A DNA stretch of 64,000 bases, from contig NZ_JABBGM010000014.1 in assembly GCF_012927405.1 (NCBI RefSeq), positions 38,719 to 102,718 on the forward strand. The letters are read 5' to 3'. This document shows, piece by piece, positions 7,735 through 15,432 of this stretch. Numbering within the stretch: position 1 is the first letter of the stretch; every line of letters begins with the position of its first letter. Origin of the DNA: Novosphingobium olei. Lineage in GTDB: Bacteria; Pseudomonadota; Alphaproteobacteria; Sphingomonadales; Sphingomonadaceae. Made by a program: the position numbers and the translations under genes. Below the pieces are notes generated by a model. It saw nothing but the letters and a program-made list of their open reading frames with translations, was not told the DNA's origin and did no database searches.

Positions 7735-8865
7735 CTAACTCTCCTCCGCAAACCGTTTCGCCAATCGTGCGCTGGCGCCGCTTTTGGCGGCGAGCTTCGC
7801 GCCATAGCGCAGCACGGTGCGCGCATCACGCCAGCGATAGGCCTGCATGATCGCGGGCAGCCCCTCGCCCGCCGCGAAGTTGTCCTGCGCCACGCCGACG
7901 CGGATGGAATGCGAGGACACCGCCTTCAACCACCGCTCCAGTTCGGCTTCGCCCATCGCCCCAAGCAGGCCCTTCTCCCACGCCCGTCGGATCAGCCGCT
8001 GGATAATCGGGGTGATGCTGTTGGGATGCAGCCGATCGCCCCCAATGCGGTCGATCGACCCGTCAAAATGCGTGATGACCCGCCGCAGCAACGGCCCACG
8101 GGTAATGTCGGCCGCTTTGCGCCAGCGCGCGATGGCCGTCATCGTCGCCGGGCTGAGATAGGCCTCGGCGCCCGCCTGCTTGCGGTCGGTTTTGCTCGAC
8201 GGGATGTGCAGCACGCCCGCCCCTTCCGCGTCGGGTCCCTCGACATGCGCGACCTCGATCGCCACCAACTCGGAGCGCCGCGCCGCGGTATCATAGGCAA
8301 TCCGCAACAGCGCCGCATCGCGCAAGCCCAGCGCATCCGGCCGGCATACCTTGAGCAGGTGCGCGAGGCACACCCCCGAGGCGGGGCTGTCGAGATCGGC
8401 GATGTCGCCCTTGAAGCGGATCGCGCGCGCCTGCCGCTGGCGCACGCCCAGGTGGTTGCGCGCCGCCTTGCGCTCGAACTTCACCAGCGGGTCGGCGGTC
8501 GGATCGGTCCGCCCCGCCATGCGGTAGGCCCAGCCCACATGGACAACGTAGCGCTCGATCGTCGCCATCGCGCGGATTTTCTGGTCCGATGCGTCAATCC
8601 CGGCGAGCGCGCGGATCCACGCGGCCACGACGGCGGGGGTGGCCGAACCGGGCTGGACACGGCGCGCCTGGCACCACTGCCCCCACAGGCCGAGGTCGGA
8701 GCGGAAGGCGCGGCGCGTATTGGCCGACCACCCGCGCATCGCCGCGTCGAGCAAGGCCTCGTCGATGCGAACACCCGCACCGACCATGCGGCGCACGTCC
8801 GCGACCAGGTCCTCGGGCGCGGTACTCAGGCGGACAATCGCGATCGAGGCGGGCTTTTTCGGCAT
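7735..8865 (-). CDS. Tyrosine recombinase (integrase/resolvase type)
   Basis: This 376-residue protein has an N-terminal SAM-like DNA-binding domain (about 35-130, NTRRAFRSDLGLWGQWC). The catalytic domain carries TAARRSEL (R near 197), SSKTDRK (K near 225), SHSIRVG (H319, R322) and the nucleophile in TVLRYGAKL (Y354). The residue set is complete, so it should be active. Plasmids of this group use such enzymes for multimer resolution or integration. It is divergent from the DUF1612-like gene across a 117-base gap. No attachment site was identified. Confidence 0.9.
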   Translation of the reverse strand: MPKKPASIAIVRLSTAPEDLVADVRRMVGAGVRIDEALLDAAMRGWSANTRRAFRSDLGLWGQWCQARRVQPGSATPAVVAAWIRALAGIDASDQKIRAMATIERYVVHVGWAYRMAGRTDPTADPLVKFERKAARNHLGVRQRQARAIRFKGDIADLDSPASGVCLAHLLKVCRPDALGLRDAALLRIAYDTAARRSELVAIEVAHVEGPDAEGAGVLHIPSSKTDRKQAGAEAYLSPATMTAIARWRKAADITRGPLLRRVITHFDGSIDRIGGDRLHPNSITPIIQRLIRRAWEKGLLGAMGEAELERWLKAVSSHSIRVGVAQDNFAAGEGLPAIMQAYRWRDARTVLRYGAKLAAKSGASARLAKRFAEES

Positions 8866-8982
8866 CGGGGCAAGGATAACTCACCCCCTCTTTGATGTAT
8901 AGAGACACGATAAGCAGCCATTATCACCACTATGGCATTAAGTACGTGGACGGTAATGGTTTCTCTGGTCTACAATTGTCTC

Positions 8983-10035
8983 ATGAGCCCCCCTCCCCTG
9001 CCCCTCTGCGCGCTCGCATGGAGCCCCGATCTGGCGGGGGCGCTGGCCGAGGCGTCCGCCGCCGTTGCGCGGCTCGATGCGCGGATTTGCGCGAGTTCCT
9101 GGGCCCCGGCGTGGCGCCTGCGGGCCAGCTGGGCGGGCTACGCCGCCGCGCTGCGGCTGCAGGCCTTCGCGGTCGACGAAATCGATAGTATTGCTCACGC
9201 ATGCGGTCTCCAGCTGGCCGGACGGCCCCGCCTTGAAACGGCAGCCGATCCTTTTGCCGCCTTAGCCCCGTGGGAGGCACGCCTCGCCGAACCCCACGGT
9301 CGCCACTGGCGCGAGGACCTGCCCTTCACCTTCGATCCGCCCCAAGGTTGGGCCGAGGCCCCTGCCCTCGTCCGCGCGCTGGCGCTGCTCGACACCTGGG
9401 TCCGCAGCGACAAGACCATCGCGCCCTGGCTCGCCTTCCCGATTGTGCTCGCGCGCATGGGGCTCACCGCCCGCCCCCTGCCCTGCCTCGTGCTCGGCGA
9501 TCCCGGGCAGCGGTTTGCGATTGGCCCGCGCCCCGCGCTGCTCAAACGCCTGTTGAAACAACTGCGCCGCGTCGCCGAGGATGGCCTCGTTCGGCTTGAC
9601 CGGCTCGAGGATCACGCCCGGCGCACCGCCGCCGCGATCGCGCGCGAACGGCGGCCCGGCCTGCTTGCCGATCTCGGCCGGCTCACCCTGACCCAGCCTT
9701 GCCTTGCCGCGCGCACGCTCGCCCCTTTACTTGGGCTCACCATTTCGGGCGTGGGCAAGCTGCTCGAGCGGGCCACCCGTCTCGGCGTGCTGGTCGAGAC
9801 CTCGGGCCGCGCCACCTGGCGTAGCTACCTTGCGCGCGACGTCGCGCTGACGCTGGGGCTGATCGCTCCGTCGCTCGGCCGCCCGACGATCCTTGCGCCC
9901 CCCTCCCTTGCTCTTACACCCGTCCTTGCCGCTTTTGACGCCGAGATGGCGGCGCTCAATGCGCGCTTGGCGCGGCTTGGCGTGAGGTCGGAAGGTCCAA
10001 ATTCGGAAGATATTGATTTACTGACGGAAAATTGA
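8983..10035 (+). CDS. DUF1612 / HTH-domain protein (RHE_PE00001-like)
   Basis: The start at 8983 (MSPPPLPLCALAWSPDLAGALAEAS) gives 350 residues; 17 more codons upstream are open but unlikely. The N-terminal half resembles DUF1612 of rhizobial and sphingomonad plasmid proteins. The C-terminal half holds a helix-turn-helix-like segment, LAARTLAPLLGLTISGVGKLLERATRLGVLVETSGRATWRSYLA (about 237-280). A regulatory or DNA-binding role is likely; the target is unknown. It diverges from the recombinase gene, so the short region between them probably serves both. Confidence 0.68.
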   Translation: MSPPPLPLCALAWSPDLAGALAEASAAVARLDARICASSWAPAWRLRASWAGYAAALRLQAFAVDEIDSIAHACGLQLAGRPRLETAADPFAALAPWEARLAEPHGRHWREDLPFTFDPPQGWAEAPALVRALALLDTWVRSDKTIAPWLAFPIVLARMGLTARPLPCLVLGDPGQRFAIGPRPALLKRLLKQLRRVAEDGLVRLDRLEDHARRTAAAIARERRPGLLADLGRLTLTQPCLAARTLAPLLGLTISGVGKLLERATRLGVLVETSGRATWRSYLARDVALTLGLIAPSLGRPTILAPPSLALTPVLAAFDAEMAALNARLARLGVRSEGPNSEDIDLLTEN

Positions 10036-10279
10036 CGTCGCCGGAAACGCCCCTCAGAGCGCCGAAAGACACCCTCGATAGGGGTGAGGTGCGGAGAGGC
10101 AGCCAGTGCGCTCAGGGGGCTTCTGAGGGCAAAATTCCATGCAGACCGATCTTTGGCCCGCGAAGAACCCCTTCAAAGGCCGATCGCTCGGCTCCATCAA
10201 GCCATTGCGGCTCCCATCATCACATCAGGCCAACGAACGCCCAATCGGTTTACCGTGGCATCACGTGCTCATTGCGGCC

Positions 10280-11293
10280 TTAACCCCAATGTTCATCAAG
10301 TACTGCCTTCAGCGCGTTCTCAACGTCCGCGCGCGAGGCTCCTCCCCTGTTCAACAGAGTGATCCGGACTCCCTTGCGGTCGGCACCCTCTATGCGAAGC
10401 ACCGGCCTCCCTCCTTCATTGGCGACCGTCAGTGGCTTTCCTGACTTCTTGGGGGATCCTGACTTCTTGGGGGCATCTGCTGCGAGTGTGAGGGCTTTTA
10501 TCACGTCAAGCACTGGAATTGCCGAGCCATTCAATTCCTGCTCGGCGTGCAGGCGCTTCGCTTCTTGGAACGCTCTCGCTTTTCGCTCTTCGGGCTTCAG
10601 CAATGCCTTCAGCGCAATGCCATTGCGGATGCCCAAATCCTGGGGCTCCCGAAATGCGATCATCAGTTCAGATGGGATCCGAGCCAAATCAAGGTATCTG
10701 GTTAGCCAGCTCTCGGATACCTTTAGCCGCTCAGCCATCGTCTTTTGACGACCTTCATAGTACAGATCGAGCGCACGCAGATAATCCCTCGCTCGCTCCA
10801 AATCCGTCAGGTCGTCCCTGGCGCGGTTCTCTATGTCAGCGAGTCGGAAGGCCTCCTCGTCCCCGATTTCGCGGACATCGACCAGAAACTTGAAGTCAGG
10901 GTAGTTATGCGCCCGCAACCAGCTAATCGTCCAATGCCGGCGCGCACCACATATAACTTCGAAATCGAACTGGGGGTCACCAGAGACCCGCCGGACAATT
11001 GCAGGAATTTCCTGGCGCCCCTGCGCCTTGATGCTGTCAATCAAATCGGCACAGCGTTCTTCGTTCAGTAGCGCGTAATCGCGATTATGGCCCGCCCACA
11101 TCTTGCAACGGGCAGGATCGACCAACTCGTGCGTCCGGGTGACGATGGCTCCTGCAGCAAGGTCTGCCAGTCGGTTAGAACGCCCCGTCAAGACATTCGA
11201 AGCAATGCTGGAGCGGCGAAGCGGAACCGCTTCATTGGAAAGGTCAATGCCGGCGACCAAATCGGCCGCAAACTCGCTGTTCTTTCTGCTCAT
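10280..11293 (-). CDS. parB: ParB-type plasmid partition protein
   Basis: The ATG at 11293 follows a GGGGAGG ribosome site and gives 337 residues. The ParB/Srx core is visible as GQRE-type EIPAIVRRV, VICGARRHWTISWLRAHN (the GxRRxxA-like box), LADIENRARDDLTDLERARDY and the HTH segment KTMAERLKVSESWLTRYLDLARIPSEL. It binds centromere sites and works with ParA to segregate the plasmid. The C-terminal third has a Lys/Ser-rich linker (APKKSGSPKKSGKP) before a short terminal domain. It lies 79 bases after parA, and two palindromes in that gap are candidate binding sites. Confidence 0.88.
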   Translation of the reverse strand: MSRKNSEFAADLVAGIDLSNEAVPLRRSSIASNVLTGRSNRLADLAAGAIVTRTHELVDPARCKMWAGHNRDYALLNEERCADLIDSIKAQGRQEIPAIVRRVSGDPQFDFEVICGARRHWTISWLRAHNYPDFKFLVDVREIGDEEAFRLADIENRARDDLTDLERARDYLRALDLYYEGRQKTMAERLKVSESWLTRYLDLARIPSELMIAFREPQDLGIRNGIALKALLKPEERKARAFQEAKRLHAEQELNGSAIPVLDVIKALTLAADAPKKSGSPKKSGKPLTVANEGGRPVLRIEGADRKGVRITLLNRGGASRADVENALKAVLDEHWG

Positions 11294-11312
11294 GCGAGCC
11301 TCCCCATTGCAG

Positions 11313-11330
11313 AATTGCACGCGTGCAATT
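11313..11330. promoter_or_regulatory. parS-like palindrome, site 1
   Basis: A perfect 18-base palindrome, AATTGCACGCGTGCAATT, lies 20 bases upstream of parB. The same core recurs at 11346-11365 and 12716-12735, always beside parA/parB. It is a candidate ParB centromere site or ParA/ParB operator. Confidence 0.65.
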
Positions 11331-11345
11331 TCGTGATGTGTCCGC

Positions 11346-11365
11346 GAACTTCACGCGTGCAGTTC
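11346..11365. promoter_or_regulatory. parS-like palindrome, site 2 (imperfect)
   Basis: GAACTTCACGCGTGCAGTTC is a 20-base dyad broken at one symmetric pair. It shares the CACGCGTG centre with sites 1 and 3 and lies just after the parA stop codon. Confidence 0.6.
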
Positions 11366-11372
11366 TGCCTTT

Positions 11373-12575
11373 TCATGCCAAAGCTGCCTTGCGCAGTCGC
11401 GCCTGATGGCTGGGCCACATTGATCGAATGTCGACCTCAATCTCCGAATTCACCCCGTCAAGATAACCAAGGCAACGGTTGCGGACAGCCGAGCTAGTGG
11501 CTGGACCATCAAGTTCATACACGGTCATCAGACGAGCGGTTGCATTGTCGATTTCTGCTGAATCCTTGAGCGGTGTCCAAACCATTGCGTGCCCGAAAAG
11601 CGTCCGCATCAATTGCAGAAGCTCCTTCTGCATGGACTTGTTCTCATCGACCTTCGACCCCACGAAACGCAAAAACTCGAGTTCTGGAGCGAGGCCTCGC
11701 TCAGCAAGCTGTTCGATTGTCTCATCCAGCATCGATAGAAATGCGGCTGTCGAAGAAAAGTCCATAACGGTGGGCGGCACAGGAACAACCAGCGCGTTTG
11801 CTGCCCGCAGAACTGAAAGCGAAATTGCTCCAAGGGCAGGTGGAGGGTCCATCACAATCACATCGAAGCGATCTGCAATGCTCTCGATCCCCTCCTTGAG
11901 ACGATCAAGGAGCGTATCGTTCCCCCGAGCCATCCGCGCGGCTAGCTCGTATTCCGAGTTGAAGAGCCTCAAGTTTGCAGGAATCAGCTCAAGACCGTCA
12001 AAGTGCGTCTTGCGTAAAGCGTAGTCCAGGGAAGATCGCTCCCCTTCCCGCAAAAACGGGTAGAGCGTGTCATCTTCGTCAAGATCGAGGTCGGGGACAT
12101 AGCCAAAGAGCGTCGTGGCAGACGCTTGGCTATCGCAATCAACGAGCGCCACACGATATCCTCTTATCGCAAGGTACTGCGCCAAATGAACAGCGATGGT
12201 GGATTTACCCACTCCGCCTTTGAAATTCTGAACAGCTACGACGCAGCACGGGTCCTCAGGCGCACGATACGGCCTGGTTCCGAAAACACCCCTCATGTCG
12301 TTCAGCTGCGCCAGTGTGTAACGCTCACGCCGATTGTTATCGGTTCGCGCCGGTTCCGGTAACCGTCCGTCCTTCTCGGCGTCACGAATTGCTGCCGGTG
12401 TCCGTCCTACCAGCTCCGCAGCTTTGCCGATCGTGAAAGTGGGCTCGCGGCGCTCATTTGCACGTGCATTTCGGGCGGAATCCCGCAACCTCTCCAGAAC
12501 TGAAGACGCACGATTTGCGAGTGCCGCCACGGATATCGCCCGAGCAGCTTCCTCAATCTCAAGTCCGTTTGACAC
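11373..12575 (-). CDS. parA: ParA-type partition ATPase
   Basis: This 400-residue protein has an N-terminal HTH-like segment (FTIGKAAELVGRTPAAIRDAEKDGRLPEP, about 47-75), as in ParA proteins that repress their own operon. The deviant Walker A KGGVGKST is at 119-126, the Walker A' region is ALVDCDSQASAT, and the Walker B is FDVIVMDPPPALG. It drives plasmid positioning with ParB. A GTG start at 12575 with AAAGGTGGG upstream fits. It precedes parB, and a 20-base palindrome lies upstream between it and repA. Confidence 0.93.
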   Translation of the reverse strand: MSNGLEIEEAARAISVAALANRASSVLERLRDSARNARANERREPTFTIGKAAELVGRTPAAIRDAEKDGRLPEPARTDNNRRERYTLAQLNDMRGVFGTRPYRAPEDPCCVVAVQNFKGGVGKSTIAVHLAQYLAIRGYRVALVDCDSQASATTLFGYVPDLDLDEDDTLYPFLREGERSSLDYALRKTHFDGLELIPANLRLFNSEYELAARMARGNDTLLDRLKEGIESIADRFDVIVMDPPPALGAISLSVLRAANALVVPVPPTVMDFSSTAAFLSMLDETIEQLAERGLAPELEFLRFVGSKVDENKSMQKELLQLMRTLFGHAMVWTPLKDSAEIDNATARLMTVYELDGPATSSAVRNRCLGYLDGVNSEIEVDIRSMWPSHQARLRKAALA

Positions 12576-12715
12576 AGGCCCACCTTTCGCAATTCAGCGG
12601 GAGGTACACCAACTTGCGCTTTTGGAAAAATAAAATCGCAATTTTCGAAAGTGAGAGCTCAATTTTGGTTCTTCGGGCGCCATTACGCGCCCTATCCTGA
12701 CTCGGTGGGGGACTT

Positions 12716-12735
12716 AAATTGCACGCGTGCAATTT
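12716..12735. promoter_or_regulatory. parS-like palindrome, site 3
   Basis: A perfect 20-base palindrome, AAATTGCACGCGTGCAATTT, lies between the repA stop and the parA start. It is the longest of the three related sites and is well placed to control parA or to nucleate partition. Confidence 0.68.
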
Positions 12736-12740
12736 TCACG

Positions 12741-13892
12741 TCATGGACGCCCCCGTCGGTTGAACCAGCCTTCGCAGAAACCCTTCCAGGCTGCGGTGAG
12801 CTTTGCGCCCCGAAGCTTACCGAGACGAGCTCCCAAGTGCTCCCGAAAGCCGTTTGCGATCATGTCGACATCCCAACCGCCCCCGTATTGGCGCCCAATG
12901 GCCAAAAGGTCGTCGTGCCCATATCGAAGGGACCCGCTTGGGAAAGTCCCTTCCGACAACCGCGCGTCAGCCAGCCTGTTGCTCGGCGGTGTAGAGATGA
13001 CAGAATCTGCAACGACAGTCTCGACAGTTCCGGCACGTCGTTCCTTCCGCCCTGCCGAATGACGATCCAATTCGTCTACCGTATCAAGGACCTCTGGCGC
13101 GCCCTTTGGCTCGAACCGAAATTCGATTTCAGTCACTGCTCGGCCTTGGCGCGTCTCCTTCCATTCCACACGGAAGTGGGCGAGCTGATCAATTTCAGCC
13201 TTAGCCTTCTCTAGCACCTTGCGACGCAGCTGCGCAAAATCCGTGTAGACCTCGGGTGGGATGCCGAGCGCTGCACGTAAGGCTGCCATATCACCCCGCC
13301 ATGTCGCTTGCCGGCGATGGAGCCGCAACGCTCCGAGCTCGTAGAGCTTAAGCGCGTAATTCGAACGAAAGCCAAGAACGGCTTGTCGGTTGAGAACTGC
13401 ATAAGTCTCAGATGCCTGTATCAATCGCCGTGCGTCAGGTGTGAACTCCCATTCAATCCACCCAGCTTCTCCACCGTCTTCTTCTGTTTCTTCCCGCGAG
13501 CGGGAGATCAACGAAAAGAGCGTCGTAGCCTTTTTACCGCGCCAAGACCGATCATCGATGGCAAACAGAGTTCTGTGAAGCTCTTGGAGCATGTCGGTGA
13601 TCCGCTCGTTGCCCTTATGACCCCGTCGGATATCCGCCTTTCGCATCCTATGTGGTCGGTCTTCCCAAGCATCCCCACCAGCAGTGAGGATCATCAGCGC
13701 TAAGAGTCGCGATGCGGTCAGACTGAGCGATTCACCTTTGACGAACTTTACCTCGATGATGCTTCCGGGCTTAGCGAATTCCTCACCACCCTTGGCCTTT
13801 AAAGCGGCAGCCACCCGCATAGCGCGACCCGGCTTTTCTTCCGCCGCTGCCACCTCGCCAGACGGCCCTATTGGGTCAGGCTCATTTTCCAT
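12741..13892 (-). CDS. repA: Rep_3-type plasmid replication initiator
   Basis: The chosen ATG at 13892 gives 383 residues (MENEPDPIGPSGEV). A TTG 22 codons upstream is in frame but overlaps an inverted repeat and a TTGACG-like -35 box, so it is less likely. The winged-helix initiator core is seen in SLTASRLLALMILTAGG, YAVLNRQAVLGFRSNYALKLYELGALR, MAALRAALGIPPEVYTDFAQLRRKVLEKAKAEID and VEWKETRQGRAVTEIEFRFEPK, the usual two-wing layout of Rep_3 proteins. It binds iterons to open the origin. The iterons lie directly upstream, and parA/parB follow downstream. Confidence 0.87.
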   Translation of the reverse strand: MENEPDPIGPSGEVAAAEEKPGRAMRVAAALKAKGGEEFAKPGSIIEVKFVKGESLSLTASRLLALMILTAGGDAWEDRPHRMRKADIRRGHKGNERITDMLQELHRTLFAIDDRSWRGKKATTLFSLISRSREETEEDGGEAGWIEWEFTPDARRLIQASETYAVLNRQAVLGFRSNYALKLYELGALRLHRRQATWRGDMAALRAALGIPPEVYTDFAQLRRKVLEKAKAEIDQLAHFRVEWKETRQGRAVTEIEFRFEPKGAPEVLDTVDELDRHSAGRKERRAGTVETVVADSVISTPPSNRLADARLSEGTFPSGSLRYGHDDLLAIGRQYGGGWDVDMIANGFREHLGARLGKLRGAKLTAAWKGFCEGWFNRRGRP

Positions 13893-13935
13893 GCCAAACT
13901 GCGATTCTGTGAGAGTATCGTGCGTGATGGTGCTG

Positions 13936-13969
13936 CCTGACCTGACCCCTTTCGTCAAGTCAGGTCAGG
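13936..13969. promoter_or_regulatory. Inverted repeat in the repA promoter region
   Basis: CCTGACCTGAC (13936-13946) and GTCAGGTCAGG (13959-13969) form a perfect 11-base-arm dyad with a 12-base spacer. The arms reuse the GTCAGG word of the iterons, the classic arrangement in which initiator dimers repress their own gene while monomers bind iterons. A TTGACG -35-like box on the minus strand lies inside it. Confidence 0.7.
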
Positions 13970-14161
13970 ATAGAGGGTGCGTTATGGTCACTTCCCCCAA
14001 GAGGTCAGGATCAAACGCCTTGCGATTTGCAAACTAGGGAAGGAAATCCGCCGAGTCGCAATGACCCTACCTGGAAATGGGCGGAGGCAACGCTTTTTCG
14101 CTATAGAGGATTCATCTGACAGTTGGGGGCCATCGCCAACATCGCTGCGGCAACGCCCCCC

Positions 14162-14267
14162 CCCCACAAGGTCAGGGTTTCCCCGATGGGTCAGGTTATG
14201 CCCCCCGAACGGTCAGGGTCGAGCCCCCGTTTAGTCAGGGAAAATCCCCCACTTGGTCAGGATAGAC
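14162..14267. repeat. Replication iterons (five GTCAGG units)
   Basis: GTCAGG occurs at 14171, 14190, 14212, 14234 and 14256, the last four at an exact 22-base period. Each is preceded by a CCCC(C) run, giving a unit close to CCCCC-N4-GGTCAGG. A further copy is at about 14002. The direct spacing of two helical turns and the neighbouring Rep_3 gene mark this as the origin. The whole gap 13893-14463 contains no gene; an A/T-richer stretch follows at 14268-14380. Confidence 0.78.
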
Positions 14268-14463
14268 ATCACAGGTCATTGGATTTGCGTGACTTTCGTA
14301 GAGCAGAATCTGAATCCTTAGAATCTGAGAATCCTCCGCTGCAAGCAGCGGCGCTGTTTGCATAGATTTTTAAAGAGAGAAGGAGACAGGGCGAGGGGCC
14401 CTGTAAAAGTACAGACCTGCAGCACCGTCACAGCATCGGGGGATACTGAGCAAGCGAGGAAGC

Positions 14464-15396
14464 ATGCCAAAACCTTCAAATTTCCATCTCACGCAGATCG
14501 GTCAAGCAATCGTCCGTCGCTTCCAAGGGAAGTGGCACGGCACTCAAGGCATGTGCCGATGTCCAGCCCACGATGATCGGACGCCATCGCTCAGCGTCAC
14601 ACTTGGCACGCGAGCACTACTGTTCCATTGCTTTGCAGGTTGCACCAATCAGGCAATCCTACGCGCGCTCTCGGATCAGGGTATCCGCATTACACAACTG
14701 TTCGACGGCCCGTCCCGAGTGCATGGACCACCTGTCGAGCCAACAATTACGCCGAGCCGCAATGCCGTTCGCTTATGGCAGGAAGCCTATCCACTGTCAG
14801 GATCGACTGCGGACCAGTATCTCCAACTTCGTGGCATTGCCACGCCCACTCCGGAGATCCGCTTTCACCCCCGTACCCCGCTGGGCCCCAAGGGCTCGGT
14901 CCAGTTCCTGCCGGCGATGCTTGTCGCGGTGCGGAGCGACGCCGGGATTATCGCTGTCCACCGCACCTTCATCGACCCGGCAACTGCGACAGTTGCATCA
15001 GTTGACGGACCAAAACGGGCGTTGGGCAGACTTGGTACAGGTGCCGTGCGATTGGGCTGGTCCTTCGATGGCAAGCTGGGACTGGCGGAAGGCATCGAGA
15101 CGGCTCTGTCCGCCACTCAGATATTCGGCATTCCGTGCTGGGCCACGCTCGGCAACGAACGTTTCGGCAAGGTTGCGATCCCCGACAGCGTCACCGAACT
15201 TCACCTGTTCACCGATGCCGATAAGGGCGGACGGCTTGCGGAAACTCGGGCACGCGCTGCGCATGGCAGGAGCAGAAGGACGATATTCACCCATTGCCCG
15301 CCGATTGGCGGCCAGGACTGGAACGATGTCCTGATGGCGGCAGCAACCGATGATGCGTCCAAGCCTTCGGGAGGGGAGGGGGGAAGGGGAGGCTGA
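14464..15396 (+). CDS. Toprim-domain primase-like protein
   Basis: This 310-residue protein begins after a GAGGA ribosome site. An N-terminal zinc-binding module carries CRCPAHDDRTPSLSV (C31, C33, H36) and HCFAGC (C56, C60). A Toprim domain follows with LGLAEGIETALSA (catalytic Glu) and ELHLFTDADKGGR (the DxD-like acidic pair). Such proteins prime DNA synthesis on plasmids and integrative elements. It sits 36 bases upstream of the strawberry-notch methylase/helicase, and the two are commonly paired on sphingomonad mobile DNA. The Gly-rich tail is odd but short. Confidence 0.85.
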   Translation: MPKPSNFHLTQIGQAIVRRFQGKWHGTQGMCRCPAHDDRTPSLSVTLGTRALLFHCFAGCTNQAILRALSDQGIRITQLFDGPSRVHGPPVEPTITPSRNAVRLWQEAYPLSGSTADQYLQLRGIATPTPEIRFHPRTPLGPKGSVQFLPAMLVAVRSDAGIIAVHRTFIDPATATVASVDGPKRALGRLGTGAVRLGWSFDGKLGLAEGIETALSATQIFGIPCWATLGNERFGKVAIPDSVTELHLFTDADKGGRLAETRARAAHGRSRRTIFTHCPPIGGQDWNDVLMAAATDDASKPSGGEGGRGG

Positions 15397-15432
15397 GGCC
15401 TCGCAGGTTCAGGGGCCTCGTCAGGAGGTCCC

